Assembly: GCF_002250835.2 (NCBI RefSeq)
Contig: NZ_NOJY02000005.1
Location: 62,001 to 126,000, forward strand
Direction of reading: 5' to 3'
Length of the DNA: 64,000 nucleotides
Source of the DNA: Romboutsia weinsteinii
Lineage (GTDB): Bacteria > Bacillota > Clostridia > Peptostreptococcales > Peptostreptococcaceae
Shown here: piece after piece, positions 1 to 9,747 of the stretch
Layout: every line of letters starts with the position of its first letter
How positions within the stretch are numbered: the stretch's first letter is position 1
The notes under the pieces: generated by a model
What the model was told of the DNA's origin: nothing
The model's input: the letters and a program-made list of their open reading frames with translations, nothing else
Databases searched by the model: none
Made by a program: the position numbers and the translations under genes

Positions 1-1
1 T

Positions 2-901
2 ATTTTTAACGAAAGAATAATACTAGATGTAGGTGAAAAATCTAAAGGATTGAGACAAAGTGAAGCAGTTTTTCAACATGTAAAAAATCTAGGAACTATT
101 GTGGAAAGCATGAAAAAACTTATGACAAAACACAATGTAGCTGCAATTTGTGTATCGGATAGACCTAGACCAATGGAAGATTCATATATGCCAGTTTTTA
201 AGGTTGGAGAAAATTTTGCACAGCTTACAGGATGTATGCTTGGAGTTCCAGTTTACTTGACTTCGCATCAAGAAAATCATATTGAAGCTAGTTTATATAC
301 TAATAATATGAAAGGTAGTGATAAGTTCCTATCTGTTCATATGTCAGGTGGAACGAGTGAAGTATTACTAGTTAGTAAATTAAGTGAAAGTAATGAAGAT
401 GTAAATGAATTATATAATATAAATATAGTTGGTGGAAGTAAAGATATAAGCTTTGGTCAATTAATAGATAGAGTAGGTGTAAATTTAGGATATAAGTTTC
501 CTGCTGGAAAATACATAGATGAAAATGCGATAAACTGTAATATTAAAATATCACAAGGGCTTAAGACATCAGTAAAAGAAGGTTATATAAATATATCGGG
601 ACTTGAAAATCAAATTTATAAGATAGATGAAAGTAAAGAGTATACATCAAAGCTTACACTAGATAGTATCGTAAGATCTGTATATAAATCAGTTGTATAT
701 TTAAGTGAAAAATACAACTTATCGGAAGTTTTATTTGCTGGAGGAGTATCCGCTAGTAAATATATTAACATAGAGTTGACTAAAAAGCTAAGACAAGGAA
801 ATATAACTGCATATTTTACGGAACCACAATACTCAACTGATAACGCAGTTGGTTGTGCTATAATAGGGTTGAATAAATTTATAAGGCAAAAGAAATCATA
901 A
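2..901 (+). CDS. TsaD-like (Kae1-domain) protein, 5'-truncated by window edge
   Basis: The frame is open from base 2, so the gene begins left of the window; the TTG at 50 is an internal codon, not the start. About 299 codons are visible. The protein has the ASKHA/Kae1 fold signature: a phosphate-binding MSGGTSEVLL segment, a late AGGVSASKYI segment and a terminal YSTDNAVGCAIIGL like that of TsaD (the tRNA t6A synthesis ATPase). The HxxxH metal motif is not obvious: the region reads LTSHQENHIEAS, so a His pair is present with altered spacing context. Clostridia carry such TsaD paralogues upstream of xseA. I therefore call it a Kae1-domain paralogue of unknown substrate rather than TsaD itself. 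It is followed 67 bp later by xseA. Confidence 0.75.
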   Translation: MFNERIILDVGEKSKGLRQSEAVFQHVKNLGTIVESMKKLMTKHNVAAICVSDRPRPMEDSYMPVFKVGENFAQLTGCMLGVPVYLTSHQENHIEASLYTNNMKGSDKFLSVHMSGGTSEVLLVSKLSESNEDVNELYNINIVGGSKDISFGQLIDRVGVNLGYKFPAGKYIDENAINCNIKISQGLKTSVKEGYINISGLENQIYKIDESKEYTSKLTLDSIVRSVYKSVVYLSEKYNLSEVLFAGGVSASKYINIELTKKLRQGNITAYFTEPQYSTDNAVGCAIIGLNKFIRQKKS

Positions 902-967
902 AATCTATTATTACAATAGTAGTTAAATTAACTAATATGTCAGAGATAAATTTTAGGAGAATAAAGT

Positions 968-2176
968 ATGAAGATAAGGGCTTTAGATATTAGCGAAGCA
1001 AATTCATATATAAAAAGAATTTTAATTAATGATCCAATATTATACAACTTAAAAGTAAAAGGTGAAATATCAAATTTTAAAGTGCATAGTAGTGGAAATG
1101 TATATTTGTCTTTGAAAGACTCTAACTCAAAATTAAATTGTGTCATATTCAAAAGTAATTTTGATAAAAGCATACAGCTGGATAATGGTATAAAAGTAAT
1201 AGCTAGTGGATATATATCAGTTTATGAAAGAGATGGGTCTTATCAATTATATATAAACTCTATAGAAATAGAGGGTATGGGTAATTTATACATTGAATTT
1301 AATAAACTAAAAGAGAAATTAAGACAAGAAGGTTTATTCGATAGTAAATATAAAAAAACTATACCAAAATATCCTGAAAAAATTGGGGTAATAACCTCTG
1401 AGACGGGAGCCGTAATTAGAGATATTATAAATGTAATAAGACGAAGATATCCAAAAGTAAACATTAAGCTTTATCCTGTAACAGTTCAAGGTAATAAATC
1501 AGCTCTTGATATATGTGAAGGAATAAAGTTTTTTAATATATTTAATAATGTAGATACTATAATAGTAGGTAGAGGAGGAGGTTCTATAGAGGAACTTTGG
1601 TCTTTTAACGAAGAGATAGTAGCTAGAGAGGTTTTTAATTCTAGTATACCTATAATATCTGCAGTAGGACATGAGACCGACTTTACTATATGTGATTTTG
1701 TATCAGATATGAGAGCTCCAACTCCATCGGCAGCAGCAGAGATTGCTACACCGTCCTTAGAAGATATAGTATATAAACTTGGCAATATTAAGGAAAGAAT
1801 GAACAAGTCTTTAATAAGCCAGATGCAGATAGATAAATACAGATTAAATTCAGTTTTTGATAAAATAAACAATTACTTAGAATCATATATAATAAGAGAT
1901 AAAGTTATACAACTAGATAGAATATATGATAAAATAACATCTGAGGCAGAGAGCAACATAACTAGTGAAAAAGAAAAACTTTCTAAAGCTGGAGCATTGC
2001 TTCATAACTTAAGCCCACTAGCAACTATTGATAGGGGATATAGTATAGTTCAAAAATATGGAGAAGTAATAAATAGTGTAAAAACTATAGAGGCTAAAGA
2101 TAATTTAGAAATAGTACTAAAAGATGGAAGTCTAGAATGTACTGTAGAAACAATTATAAATAAAGAAGAGGTATAA
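968..2176 (+). CDS. xseA: Exodeoxyribonuclease VII large subunit
   Basis: Catalytic subunit of exonuclease VII, which degrades single-stranded DNA from either end in repair and recombination. The 402-residue length fits the family. An OB-fold nucleic-acid-binding domain occupies roughly residues 1-100. The catalytic core has the family motifs [43 protein letters not shown] and APTPSAAAE (about residues 130-260). A coiled region follows, then a C-terminal DRGYSIVQK repeat-like segment. A good SD (aggaga) precedes the ATG at 968. xseB starts 2 bp after the stop, so the two subunits are translationally linked. Confidence 0.97.
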   Translation: MKIRALDISEANSYIKRILINDPILYNLKVKGEISNFKVHSSGNVYLSLKDSNSKLNCVIFKSNFDKSIQLDNGIKVIASGYISVYERDGSYQLYINSIEIEGMGNLYIEFNKLKEKLRQEGLFDSKYKKTIPKYPEKIGVITSETGAVIRDIINVIRRRYPKVNIKLYPVTVQGNKSALDICEGIKFFNIFNNVDTIIVGRGGGSIEELWSFNEEIVAREVFNSSIPIISAVGHETDFTICDFVSDMRAPTPSAAAEIATPSLEDIVYKLGNIKERMNKSLISQMQIDKYRLNSVFDKINNYLESYIIRDKVIQLDRIYDKITSEAESNITSEKEKLSKAGALLHNLSPLATIDRGYSIVQKYGEVINSVKTIEAKDNLEIVLKDGSLECTVETIINKEEV

Positions 2177-2178
2177 GT

Positions 2179-2394
2179 ATGAACTTAACATATGAAGAAG
2201 CCTATACAAAATTAGAAGAAATATTAGATAAGCTAGAATCTAAAAGTGCAAGCTTAGATCAATCTTTAGGATTATATGAAGATGGTATAAGTCTTTATAA
2301 ACATTGCAACAAGCTTTTAGAAGAGGCTCAGTTGAAGATAAGTAAGTTTAATACTTTAGGTATAGAAGAAGATTTAGATCTTGGGGAGGAGTAA
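2179..2394 (+). CDS. xseB: Exodeoxyribonuclease VII small subunit
   Basis: Small helical subunit that assembles in several copies around XseA. The 71-residue protein begins with [19 protein letters not shown] and contains [18 protein letters not shown], both diagnostic for XseB. It sits 2 bp after xseA and 2 bp before the prenyltransferase gene, consistent with one operon and coupled translation. Confidence 0.96.
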   Translation: MNLTYEEAYTKLEEILDKLESKSASLDQSLGLYEDGISLYKHCNKLLEEAQLKISKFNTLGIEEDLDLGEE

Positions 2395-2396
2395 CT

Positions 2397-3284
2397 ATGA
2401 ATTTTAAGGAAGCATTAAGAGAAAGAGTAGGACATGTAGAAACATTACTAAAAGAATATATGCCAAAAGAAGAAGGATATCAAAAAACTGTCATAGAGGC
2501 TATGAATTATAGCTTAAAGGCTGGTGGAAAAAGGCTAAGGCCTATTTTAACACTAGAGGCATGTAAAATAGTAGGTGGAAATGAAGAAGATGCAATTCCT
2601 TTTGCAATGGCAATAGAGATGATACATACTTATTCATTGATACATGATGACTTACCAGCTCTTGATAATGATGACTTAAGAAGAGGTAGGTCTACGAACC
2701 ATAAGGTATATGGAGATGCAATGGCAATACTAGCAGGTGATGGACTTTTAAATTATGCATTTGAGGTTATGCTTTCAAATTCACTAAATAAAGAGAATCC
2801 AGCAAAGTATTTAAAAGCTATAAATGAAATCGCATCATCAGCTGGAATCTATGGAATGATAGGTGGACAAGTTGTAGATGTTGAAAGTGAAGATAAGCAA
2901 ATAGAAAAAGAAAAATTAGATTTTATTCACTTAAATAAAACTGCAGCTATTATGGTGGGATGTATGAGAGCTGGAGCTATAATAGGAGATGCTAATGAGG
3001 AACAGTTACAAGAAATTACTACTTATGCAAAAGATATAGGTTTATCTTTCCAAATTGTAGATGATATTTTAGATATAGTAGGAGATGAAGCTAAACTAGG
3101 TAAACATGTTGGAAGTGATATAGAAAATAATAAATCAACATATCCTTCTTTATTAGGTTTAGAAGAATCAAAAAAGATAGCGCATGATTTAATCAATGAA
3201 GCGAAGATGAGTATAGAAAAATTAAGTGATGATAGAGAATTTTTAAATGGATTAGCAGAATATATAATAGACAGAGAATACTAA
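2397..3284 (+). CDS. ispA: Polyprenyl (farnesyl/geranylgeranyl) diphosphate synthase
   Basis: Short-chain trans-prenyltransferase condensing isopentenyl and allylic diphosphates to make the C15/C20 precursors for undecaprenyl phosphate and isoprenoids. The 295-residue protein has GGKRLRP near residue 43, the first Asp-rich motif in HDDLPALDNDDLRRG, and the second in QIVDDILDIVGDEAKLGK. The SD (ggggagg) lies in the end of xseB. Clustering with xseAB and with dxs, the entry enzyme of the MEP pathway, is usual in Firmicutes. Product chain length cannot be decided from sequence alone. Confidence 0.95.
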   Translation: MNFKEALRERVGHVETLLKEYMPKEEGYQKTVIEAMNYSLKAGGKRLRPILTLEACKIVGGNEEDAIPFAMAIEMIHTYSLIHDDLPALDNDDLRRGRSTNHKVYGDAMAILAGDGLLNYAFEVMLSNSLNKENPAKYLKAINEIASSAGIYGMIGGQVVDVESEDKQIEKEKLDFIHLNKTAAIMVGCMRAGAIIGDANEEQLQEITTYAKDIGLSFQIVDDILDIVGDEAKLGKHVGSDIENNKSTYPSLLGLEESKKIAHDLINEAKMSIEKLSDDREFLNGLAEYIIDREY

Positions 3285-3293
3285 GGAGGAAGA

Positions 3294-3731
3294 ATGGGAT
3301 TTTTTTCTGAAATTTTTAGCAACAGAGTTTTAGGCATAAGCATTTTTGCTTGCTTTTTAGCACAATTTATAAAAATATTTACTGGAAAAGAAAAAAGAAT
3401 ACAGTTTTCTAGGATATTCACATCAGGAGGAATGCCTAGTTCTCACAGCTCATTTGTAACCAGTTTAGGAGTATTAGTTGGTATTGAAAGAGGATTTGAT
3501 TCAATTGATTTTGCTATTGTTGCGGTATTTGCACTTATAATAATGTATGATGCATCTGGAGTTAGAAGAGCGGTAGGAAAGCAAGCAACGATACTAAACC
3601 AAATATTAGATGATATACATCATAAAAAACATATAGAACAACAAAAATTAAAAGAGCTTATAGGTCACACACCTAAAGAGGTATGGTTTGGTGCGTTATT
3701 AGGTATAGCGACAGCTTTAATTATGTCATAA
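3294..3731 (+). CDS. Divergent PAP2-family (DUF212/YuiD-like) membrane protein
   Basis: Small integral membrane protein of 145 residues with three or more hydrophobic segments (about 10-28, 48-65, 72-90, 125-144). The motif GGMPSSHSSFVTSLG near residue 45 matches the SxSH part of the acid phosphatase/vanadium-peroxidase core and defines the divergent PAP2 family. This family may act on lipid phosphates, but no substrate is established. A strong SD (aaggagga) stands just before the ATG. It ends the operon begun by the TsaD-like gene and xseA; a strong terminator follows. Confidence 0.85.
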   Translation: MGFFSEIFSNRVLGISIFACFLAQFIKIFTGKEKRIQFSRIFTSGGMPSSHSSFVTSLGVLVGIERGFDSIDFAIVAVFALIIMYDASGVRRAVGKQATILNQILDDIHHKKHIEQQKLKELIGHTPKEVWFGALLGIATALIMS

Positions 3732-3790
3732 ATTGAAAAAAAACAAATATTATGATATAATTTGTATGTTTTATGAATTAGTTATAAAAT

Positions 3791-3829
3791 GAATATATCT
3801 TAGTCAATACTAAGATATATTCATTTTTT
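3791..3829 (+). terminator. Rho-independent terminator after the PAP2-like gene
   Basis: A perfect 13-bp inverted repeat (3791-3803 with 3810-3822), 6-nt loop, then a run of T at 3824-3829. Confidence 0.9.
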
Positions 3830-3876
3830 GTATTACAAAAGATTAAAAATTATATTTAGTATAAATTGTGGGAAAC

Positions 3877-3892
3877 TATACCGTATGGTATA
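3877..3892. promoter_or_regulatory. Operator-like dyad upstream of dxs
   Basis: TATACC-GTAT-GGTATA: two 6-bp arms around a 4-bp centre, 47 bp before the dxs start, in a region with no gene. It could be bound by a dimeric regulator. I do not recognise the motif, and chance occurrence in AT-rich DNA is possible. Confidence 0.35.
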
Positions 3893-3938
3893 AACTGATC
3901 AATAATTAAAAATTAACAGATTAAAAGGTGAGGTTAAT

Positions 3939-5861
3939 ATGTATAAATATTTAGATAAAGTAAACTCTCCAAAAGATATAAAAACCATGAGCTTTGATGA
4001 AATGGATTTATTATCAAAAGATATAAGGAAATTTCTTGTTAGATCTGTATCACAGACTGGAGGACATCTAGCATCAAATTTAGGTGTGGTTGAGCTGACT
4101 TTGGCACTTCATAAAGTCTTTGAGACACCAACTGATAAAATAGTTTGGGATGTAGGTCACCAATCTTATGTACATAAAATAATTACAGGTAGAAGAGACG
4201 GTTTTACATCATTAAGACAATTTAATGGTATGAGTGGATTCCCAAAAGAATGTGAGAGCCCTCACGATGCATTTGACACTGGTCATAGTTCTACATCTAT
4301 ATCTGTTGCAACTGGACTTGCATGTGCTAGAGATATAAAGAAAGAAGACTATAATGTAATAGCGGTAATAGGGGACGGATCTATTACTGGTGGTATGGCT
4401 CTAGAAGGGTTAAATCACCTTGGTGATTTAAACAAAAGGATGATAATAATTCTTAATGATAATGAAATGTCAATAGATAAAAATGTTGGTGGGATGTCAA
4501 AACATATGTCAAATATTATTAGAAATTCAACAGCAAATAAAGTCAAAGATGAAATGGAGAAGTTATTAAAAATATCTCCAGGAGGGACTTTAATATCTAA
4601 AACAGCTAATAAATTTAAAGACAGCCTAGTTGGAAACTTCACACCACAAGAATGTGAACTATTCGATTCATTAGGAATAAAGTACTATGGTCCTATAGAT
4701 GGCCATAATACTAAGGAATTAGTAGAAATACTTAGAAAAGTAAAGAGTAAAGATGAACCAGTATTACTACATGTAATAACTAAAAAGGGTAAAGGGTATA
4801 GATATGCAGAAGAACACCCAGAAAAATATCATGGAGTATCTAAATTTGATATAAAAGATGGTATAAAAAGTTCTAATTCTAAATCTATATCATCTGCTGT
4901 TGGAGAAAAACTTGTGAAAATGGCCTATGACAATAAATCTATTGCAGCCATAACAGCAGCAATGCCATCTGGTACAGGGCTTAATATGTTTGAAAAGGTA
5001 CATCCAGAAAGATATTTTGATGTAGGTATTGCAGAACAGCATGCAACTGCATTTGCAGCAGGGCTGGCTTCAAGTGGAATGAAACCTTATTTTGCAGTAT
5101 ATTCATCATTTTTACAAAGAGGATTTGATCAAGTTATTCATGATGTATGTATAACTAAAAAGCCTGTTACTTTCCTGATAGATAGAGCTGGCCTTGTAGG
5201 AAATGACGGAGAAACTCATCATGGTATGTTCGATTTGAGTTATTTAAATATTGTTCCAAACATTACTGTTATGGCACCTAAGGACAGTCGAGAACTAGAG
5301 TTAATGATGGATTTATCATTAGAATTGAACCAACCAGCAGCTATAAGGTATCCAAGAGGAAACTGCTATTATTTAAATAAAGGTGAATATAACCCGATTA
5401 AGATAGGTACTTATGAAGTGCTAGATAAGGGTCGTGATATTGCTATTTTAGCGATAGGAAATATGGTAAAGCATGCTTTAGAGGCTAAGGAAATATTGAT
5501 GAAAGAAGGAATAAATCCTACTATTATAAATGCAAGATTCTTAAAACCTATGGATGAAGAGCTCATGCACAAGTTATGTGAAGAGCACAATCATATAGTA
5601 ACAGTAGAGGATAATGTTATATCTGGTGGTTTTGGAAGTAGAATAAATCAGTTTATGGTAGATAATAATTATAAGATAGATGTAGTTAACATGGCGATAT
5701 CAGAAGAATTTGTACCTCATGGTAATGTAGATAAACTATATGATTTCGTTGGGCTATCATGTAAACATATAGCTGATAAAATAAAAAAAATAAACCTAGA
5801 AAGGCAATTTTATGAAAAAGAGAATAGACGTATTATTAGTGGAACAAGGCCACTTCGATAG
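3939..5861 (+). CDS. dxs: 1-deoxy-D-xylulose-5-phosphate synthase
   Basis: Thiamine-diphosphate enzyme joining pyruvate and glyceraldehyde 3-phosphate in the first step of the MEP isoprenoid pathway. The 640 residues are slightly longer than usual (about 620), the excess being a basic C-terminal tail. Visible motifs are [29 protein letters not shown], the ThDP-binding [15 protein letters not shown], and the transketolase-like [17 protein letters not shown] and [17 protein letters not shown] aaggtgagg precedes the ATG. Its 3' end overlaps tlyA by 50 bp, so the two are co-transcribed. The dyad at 3877-3892 is the only regulatory-looking site upstream. Confidence 0.97.
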   Translation: MYKYLDKVNSPKDIKTMSFDEMDLLSKDIRKFLVRSVSQTGGHLASNLGVVELTLALHKVFETPTDKIVWDVGHQSYVHKIITGRRDGFTSLRQFNGMSGFPKECESPHDAFDTGHSSTSISVATGLACARDIKKEDYNVIAVIGDGSITGGMALEGLNHLGDLNKRMIIILNDNEMSIDKNVGGMSKHMSNIIRNSTANKVKDEMEKLLKISPGGTLISKTANKFKDSLVGNFTPQECELFDSLGIKYYGPIDGHNTKELVEILRKVKSKDEPVLLHVITKKGKGYRYAEEHPEKYHGVSKFDIKDGIKSSNSKSISSAVGEKLVKMAYDNKSIAAITAAMPSGTGLNMFEKVHPERYFDVGIAEQHATAFAAGLASSGMKPYFAVYSSFLQRGFDQVIHDVCITKKPVTFLIDRAGLVGNDGETHHGMFDLSYLNIVPNITVMAPKDSRELELMMDLSLELNQPAAIRYPRGNCYYLNKGEYNPIKIGTYEVLDKGRDIAILAIGNMVKHALEAKEILMKEGINPTIINARFLKPMDEELMHKLCEEHNHIVTVEDNVISGGFGSRINQFMVDNNYKIDVVNMAISEEFVPHGNVDKLYDFVGLSCKHIADKIKKINLERQFYEKENRRIISGTRPLR

Positions 5862-6621
5862 TAGAGAAAGAGCGAAAAAAGCTATAATGGCTGGCCTTGT
5901 ATTTGTAGACAATCAAAGATGTGATAAAGCTGGTGTAGATGTAAAAGATGATGCAAAAATAGAAGTAAAAGGTAACCCGATACCTTATGTTAGTAGAGGT
6001 GGATTGAAGTTAGAAAAAGCTATGAAAAACTTTGGCCTAACTCTAGAAAACAAAGTTTGTATGGATATAGGCTCATCTACTGGTGGATTTACAGATTGTA
6101 TGCTTCAAAATGGTGCAGTAAAAGTGTTTTCAATAGATGTAGGGTATGGTCAGCTTGCTTGGAAGTTAAGACAAGATGAAAGAGTAGTATGTATGGAAAG
6201 GACCAATATAAGAAATGTAACAATAGAACAAACTAAAGAATTTGTTGATTTCGCTTCTATAGATGTTTCTTTTATATCTTTAAAGTTAGTGCTTCCTAAG
6301 GCGAAGGAACTTGTAATAGCAGGTGGAGAAATAGTTGCTTTAATTAAGCCACAGTTTGAAGCTGGAAGAGAAAAGGTTGGTAAAAAAGGAGTAGTAAGAG
6401 AAAAATCTACACACATTGAAGTAATTGAATTTATATCAAGATTCTCTGTTGAAAATGGATTTGAAATATTAAACCTGGACTATTCACCAATAAAAGGACC
6501 AGAAGGTAATATAGAATACTTAATTCACTTAAGAAATGGAAATGAAGGATATGAGTTTGATAGTGAAGCTCATGATAAAAAAATAGAAGAGGTTGTAGAA
6601 GCTTCTCACAATATGGCATAA
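5812..6621 (+). CDS. tlyA: TlyA-family rRNA (cytidine-2'-O)-methyltransferase
   Basis: Predicted SAM-dependent methyltransferase of 16S/23S rRNA, historically labelled hemolysin. The 269-residue protein has an N-terminal S4 RNA-binding domain ([20 protein letters not shown], residues 3-22) and an FtsJ-like methyltransferase domain with [16 protein letters not shown] and [13 protein letters not shown] near residues 83-120. The ATG at 5812 lies inside the dxs reading frame. In many clostridia nadK and argR follow tlyA; here the next gene is recN. Confidence 0.94.
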   Translation: MKKRIDVLLVEQGHFDSRERAKKAIMAGLVFVDNQRCDKAGVDVKDDAKIEVKGNPIPYVSRGGLKLEKAMKNFGLTLENKVCMDIGSSTGGFTDCMLQNGAVKVFSIDVGYGQLAWKLRQDERVVCMERTNIRNVTIEQTKEFVDFASIDVSFISLKLVLPKAKELVIAGGEIVALIKPQFEAGREKVGKKGVVREKSTHIEVIEFISRFSVENGFEILNLDYSPIKGPEGNIEYLIHLRNGNEGYEFDSEAHDKKIEEVVEASHNMA

Positions 6622-6754
6622 AATAGTATATAATTTATATGTTAGATAAATACTTCAATTTAAATATCATTGAGGTAAATTGGTAATAAAGTCTAGAAAT
6701 TAAGATTTCTAAATAATATAAAAATTTTCTTTATAGAAAAAGGGGGATTTAGAA

Positions 6755-8437
6755 TTGATCCTTGAATTGTATATGAAAAACTGTGCTTTAGTAGAAGAGT
6801 TAAGGTTAAATATCGATGAAAATCTAAATATACTAACTGGGGAGACGGGTTCAGGAAAATCTATAATAATAGATGCTCTAGGTTTATGTTTAGGTGAAAA
6901 ATATGATAGATCTTTTTTAAGAAAAGGAACGGAAAAAGGATTAGCTGAAGCTATATTTTACTCAGAGAGCACTCACTTAAAAAAAGTTTTAGATGATAAT
7001 GGAATAGAATTAGAAGATGATAATCAAATAGTTATTACTAGATTAATGTACAGTGATGGAAAAAGTGTTGCTAGGGTAAATGGCAGAACTGTAAAGCTGG
7101 CATTATTAAAAGAAATAGCATCTACTTTAATTGATGTACATGGTCAGCATCAGACTCAAGCATTATTTAATAAGGAAACTCACTTACAGTTTTTAGATTT
7201 ATTTGGTGAAGCTGACTTGGATCCTTTTAAAAATGAATATAAAGGCATATACCATAAGTATAGTGAAGTTAAAAGTGCATTAAATACTTTAACTGAAAAC
7301 AAAGATGATATGCAAATACAAAGAGAAATAGATTTGCTTAAGTTTCAAATAAATGAGATTGAAGTTGCAAATTTAAGTAAAGATGAGTATGACGATTTGC
7401 TAAAACAAAGAGAAGTATATAGAAATAGCGAGAAGATACACAGTAACTTAAACCTTAGCTATCAAAACTTATATGAGGGAAGTGTAAATGCTGTAGATTT
7501 AATAGGAACTGCATCAAATGAACTAAGCATGATATCTCAGTATGATAAAGCATTAAGCGAATATAATGAAAGTATAGAAAGAATAATGTATGAGCTTCAA
7601 GATATATGTAGGGATATTAGAAGCTATAAAGATAGTATAGATTTTGAACCATATGAACTTGAACAAATCGAAGTGAGAGTAGATGAGATTAATAGTTTAA
7701 GAAGAAAATATGGAGATACTATAGAAGATATACTAAAGTATTATGAAAAAACTAAGGCTCGTCTTGAGGAAATATTAAATAGGGATGAGAGAGTAGAAGA
7801 ATTAAAATCTGAAATACTTAAACTTGAAAAGATTTTATCTGAAAAGGCTGATAAATTATCGGATGCTAGAAAAAAAGTTGCTTTAGGTTTAGAAGAAGTA
7901 TTACTTGTTGAGCTAAAAAGCTTAAACATGAAAAATGTATTGTTTAAGGTAAACTTTGAAGAAAGTAATTACAACTTAAGTGGAAAAGACGATGTTGAAT
8001 TTATGATATCATTTAACTTAGGTGAAGATATTAAACCTATTTATAAGGTTGCATCAGGTGGAGAAATGTCTAGATTTATGCTGGCATTTAAAACAATACT
8101 TGCTGATATAGATCAAATAGATACATTGGTGTTTGATGAAATAGACACCGGTATAAGTGGAATTGCTGCACAAATAGTAGGTGAAAAACTTAGTAATATT
8201 GCTAAGAAAAAACAGATCATATGTATAACTCATTTACCTCAAATAGCTGCAAATGCTGACACTCATTACTGCATAGAAAAAAATACATCAAATGAAAGAA
8301 CATTCACAACGATAAGAAAGTTAGATCATAGTCAAAAAAGAGATGAGATAGCAAGACTTATAGCAGGAAGTAATATAACTGAAAAAACAATAGAACATGC
8401 TAGTGAAATTATAGAGTTAGCAAAAAAGTGTACTTAG
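6755..8437 (+). CDS. recN: DNA repair protein RecN
   Basis: SMC-like ATPase acting in double-strand-break repair. The 560-residue protein has Walker A GETGSGKSIIIDALGLCLG near residue 28, a long coiled-coil middle (about 160-370), the ABC signature ASGGEMSRFMLA and Walker B DTLVFDEIDTGISG. The start is a TTG at 6755 behind the strong SD aggggga; the product begins MILELYMKNCALVEEL, as expected for the family. A terminator overlaps its stop codon, so it may be transcribed separately from spoIVB. Confidence 0.96.
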   Translation: MILELYMKNCALVEELRLNIDENLNILTGETGSGKSIIIDALGLCLGEKYDRSFLRKGTEKGLAEAIFYSESTHLKKVLDDNGIELEDDNQIVITRLMYSDGKSVARVNGRTVKLALLKEIASTLIDVHGQHQTQALFNKETHLQFLDLFGEADLDPFKNEYKGIYHKYSEVKSALNTLTENKDDMQIQREIDLLKFQINEIEVANLSKDEYDDLLKQREVYRNSEKIHSNLNLSYQNLYEGSVNAVDLIGTASNELSMISQYDKALSEYNESIERIMYELQDICRDIRSYKDSIDFEPYELEQIEVRVDEINSLRRKYGDTIEDILKYYEKTKARLEEILNRDERVEELKSEILKLEKILSEKADKLSDARKKVALGLEEVLLVELKSLNMKNVLFKVNFEESNYNLSGKDDVEFMISFNLGEDIKPIYKVASGGEMSRFMLAFKTILADIDQIDTLVFDEIDTGISGIAAQIVGEKLSNIAKKKQIICITHLPQIAANADTHYCIEKNTSNERTFTTIRKLDHSQKRDEIARLIAGSNITEKTIEHASEIIELAKKCT

Positions 8438-8456
8438 AAATAAGTACACTTTTTTT
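8425..8456 (+). terminator. Terminator overlapping the recN stop
   Basis: 12-bp inverted repeat (8425-8436 with 8441-8452), 4-nt loop, followed by T run. The recN stop codon lies in the hairpin. Confidence 0.9.
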
Positions 8457-8555
8457 ATTAAATATATATAATGATGTATACTTAAAAGTTAATGAATAAA
8501 TTTTAACTAAATTGGAATTATAAGTACATAATTAGAAAATTTAGGGAGAATAGAA

Positions 8556-9590
8556 ATGAAAATTAAAAGAAGGTTTAATAAAAAAATATTTTATTTTTGG
8601 GTAGTTTTAATAGGCTTGGTTCTAAGTATAAATATTTTAGATAAAAAAAGAGTTGAATTAGAAGCATTTAAAGAAGTATTTAATAACGATAAGACATATG
8701 TATACCCTATGGGTAGGGTAGTAGGAATAAAAGCTGATACAGATGGAGCCTTGGTTTTAGGATATGAAGAAAATGATGTAGAGTATATCGGAGGTATTAA
8801 AAAAGGTGATAATATAGTTAAAATAAATAATATCACTGTTAGAAATGCAGACGATATAGAAGAGGTTATAAATGATTTAAAGTTAGATGAAGTAAAAGTT
8901 ACATTTGAAAGAGATGGAAAATATAAAAGTGAAAATATTAAGACGAAAAAAGAAAACGGAAAATATCGTCTAGGTTTATGGGCGAGAGATAAAATATCTG
9001 GAATTGGAACTATTACTTTTTATGATCCATCTGAAGAAAAATTTAGTGGCATAGGTCATGCTATTACAGATGTAGACACAAATAAACTATTAAAAATAAA
9101 ACAGGGGAAAATATATGAACCTGTAAGCATAGAAATAATAAAGGGAACTGCTAGTAAAACTGGTCAAATAAAAGGAGATTTTAATAATCAAGAACCTATA
9201 GGTGAATTTTCAAACAATACACCATTTGGAATAAGCGGTGAATTAACGTTGAAAAAAGATCAAGAGATGCAGTTGATAGAAGTTGGAGATCCTAAAGATG
9301 TAAAAATAGGAGATGCAATAATTATTTTTGAAGATGAAAATAAAAACTTAAAGACTTATGATATAAAAATAGAACGTATAGTAGATTCTGAAAAAAACGA
9401 TAGAGATATGGTGATATCAGTAGTAGATGATGAATTAATATCATATACTGGGGGAGTCGTGAGAGGCATGAGTGGTGTGCCTATAATACAAAATAATAAA
9501 ATAATTGGTGCAATAACACATGTTTTTAGGGATAATCCTAAAAAAGGATATGGCATTTTTATAAACGAAATGCTAAAATTAGATAAGTAA
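8556..9590 (+). CDS. spoIVB: SpoIVB serine peptidase (stage IV sporulation)
   Basis: Forespore-made PDZ serine peptidase which, in Bacillus, crosses into the intermembrane space and triggers pro-SigK processing. The 344-residue protein has one N-terminal membrane segment (about 10-28), a PDZ domain (about 60-120, with GGIKKGDNIVKINN), and an S55-type peptidase domain. The catalytic His is in FSGIGHAITD (H168) and the catalytic Ser in RGMSGVPIIQ (S306). SD ggga precedes the ATG. It sits directly upstream of spo0A, the conserved endospore-former arrangement. Because SigK in this window lacks a pro-sequence, the usual target pathway cannot apply here. Confidence 0.95.
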   Translation: MKIKRRFNKKIFYFWVVLIGLVLSINILDKKRVELEAFKEVFNNDKTYVYPMGRVVGIKADTDGALVLGYEENDVEYIGGIKKGDNIVKINNITVRNADDIEEVINDLKLDEVKVTFERDGKYKSENIKTKKENGKYRLGLWARDKISGIGTITFYDPSEEKFSGIGHAITDVDTNKLLKIKQGKIYEPVSIEIIKGTASKTGQIKGDFNNQEPIGEFSNNTPFGISGELTLKKDQEMQLIEVGDPKDVKIGDAIIIFEDENKNLKTYDIKIERIVDSEKNDRDMVISVVDDELISYTGGVVRGMSGVPIIQNNKIIGAITHVFRDNPKKGYGIFINEMLKLDK

Positions 9591-9638
9591 TATAATAAAT
9601 TTAGAAAAAAATATATTAAATAATCTTAATTATAATGA

Positions 9639-9664
9639 AGGAATATAAATTTAGCATGTCGAAT
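9639..9664 (+). promoter_or_regulatory. SigH-type promoter with overlapping 0A box upstream of spo0A
   Basis: AGGAATA (9639-9645), 12-bp spacer, GTCGAAT (9658-9664) fits the SigH consensus AGGAWWW-N11-12-RNNGAAT. The heptamer TGTCGAA at 9657-9663 is an exact Spo0A-binding box and overlaps the -10. This implies SigH-driven, autoregulated spo0A transcription. Confidence 0.75.
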
Positions 9665-9747
9665 AAACTTAATTATGGATTTAAGTTATATTTTTAAAAA
9701 ACTAAAGTAGGTATATTAAAGAAAAAGTTTTTATAGGGGGAATTTTC

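Noticed and set aside
1486..1872. 128-codon minus-strand open frame inside xseA
   Set aside because: Shadow of a well-conserved gene; no SD and no recognisable product. The same holds for the other antisense frames across the window.
5812..6621. Hemolysin annotation for tlyA
   Set aside because: S4 plus FtsJ-like methyltransferase domains define an rRNA methyltransferase.
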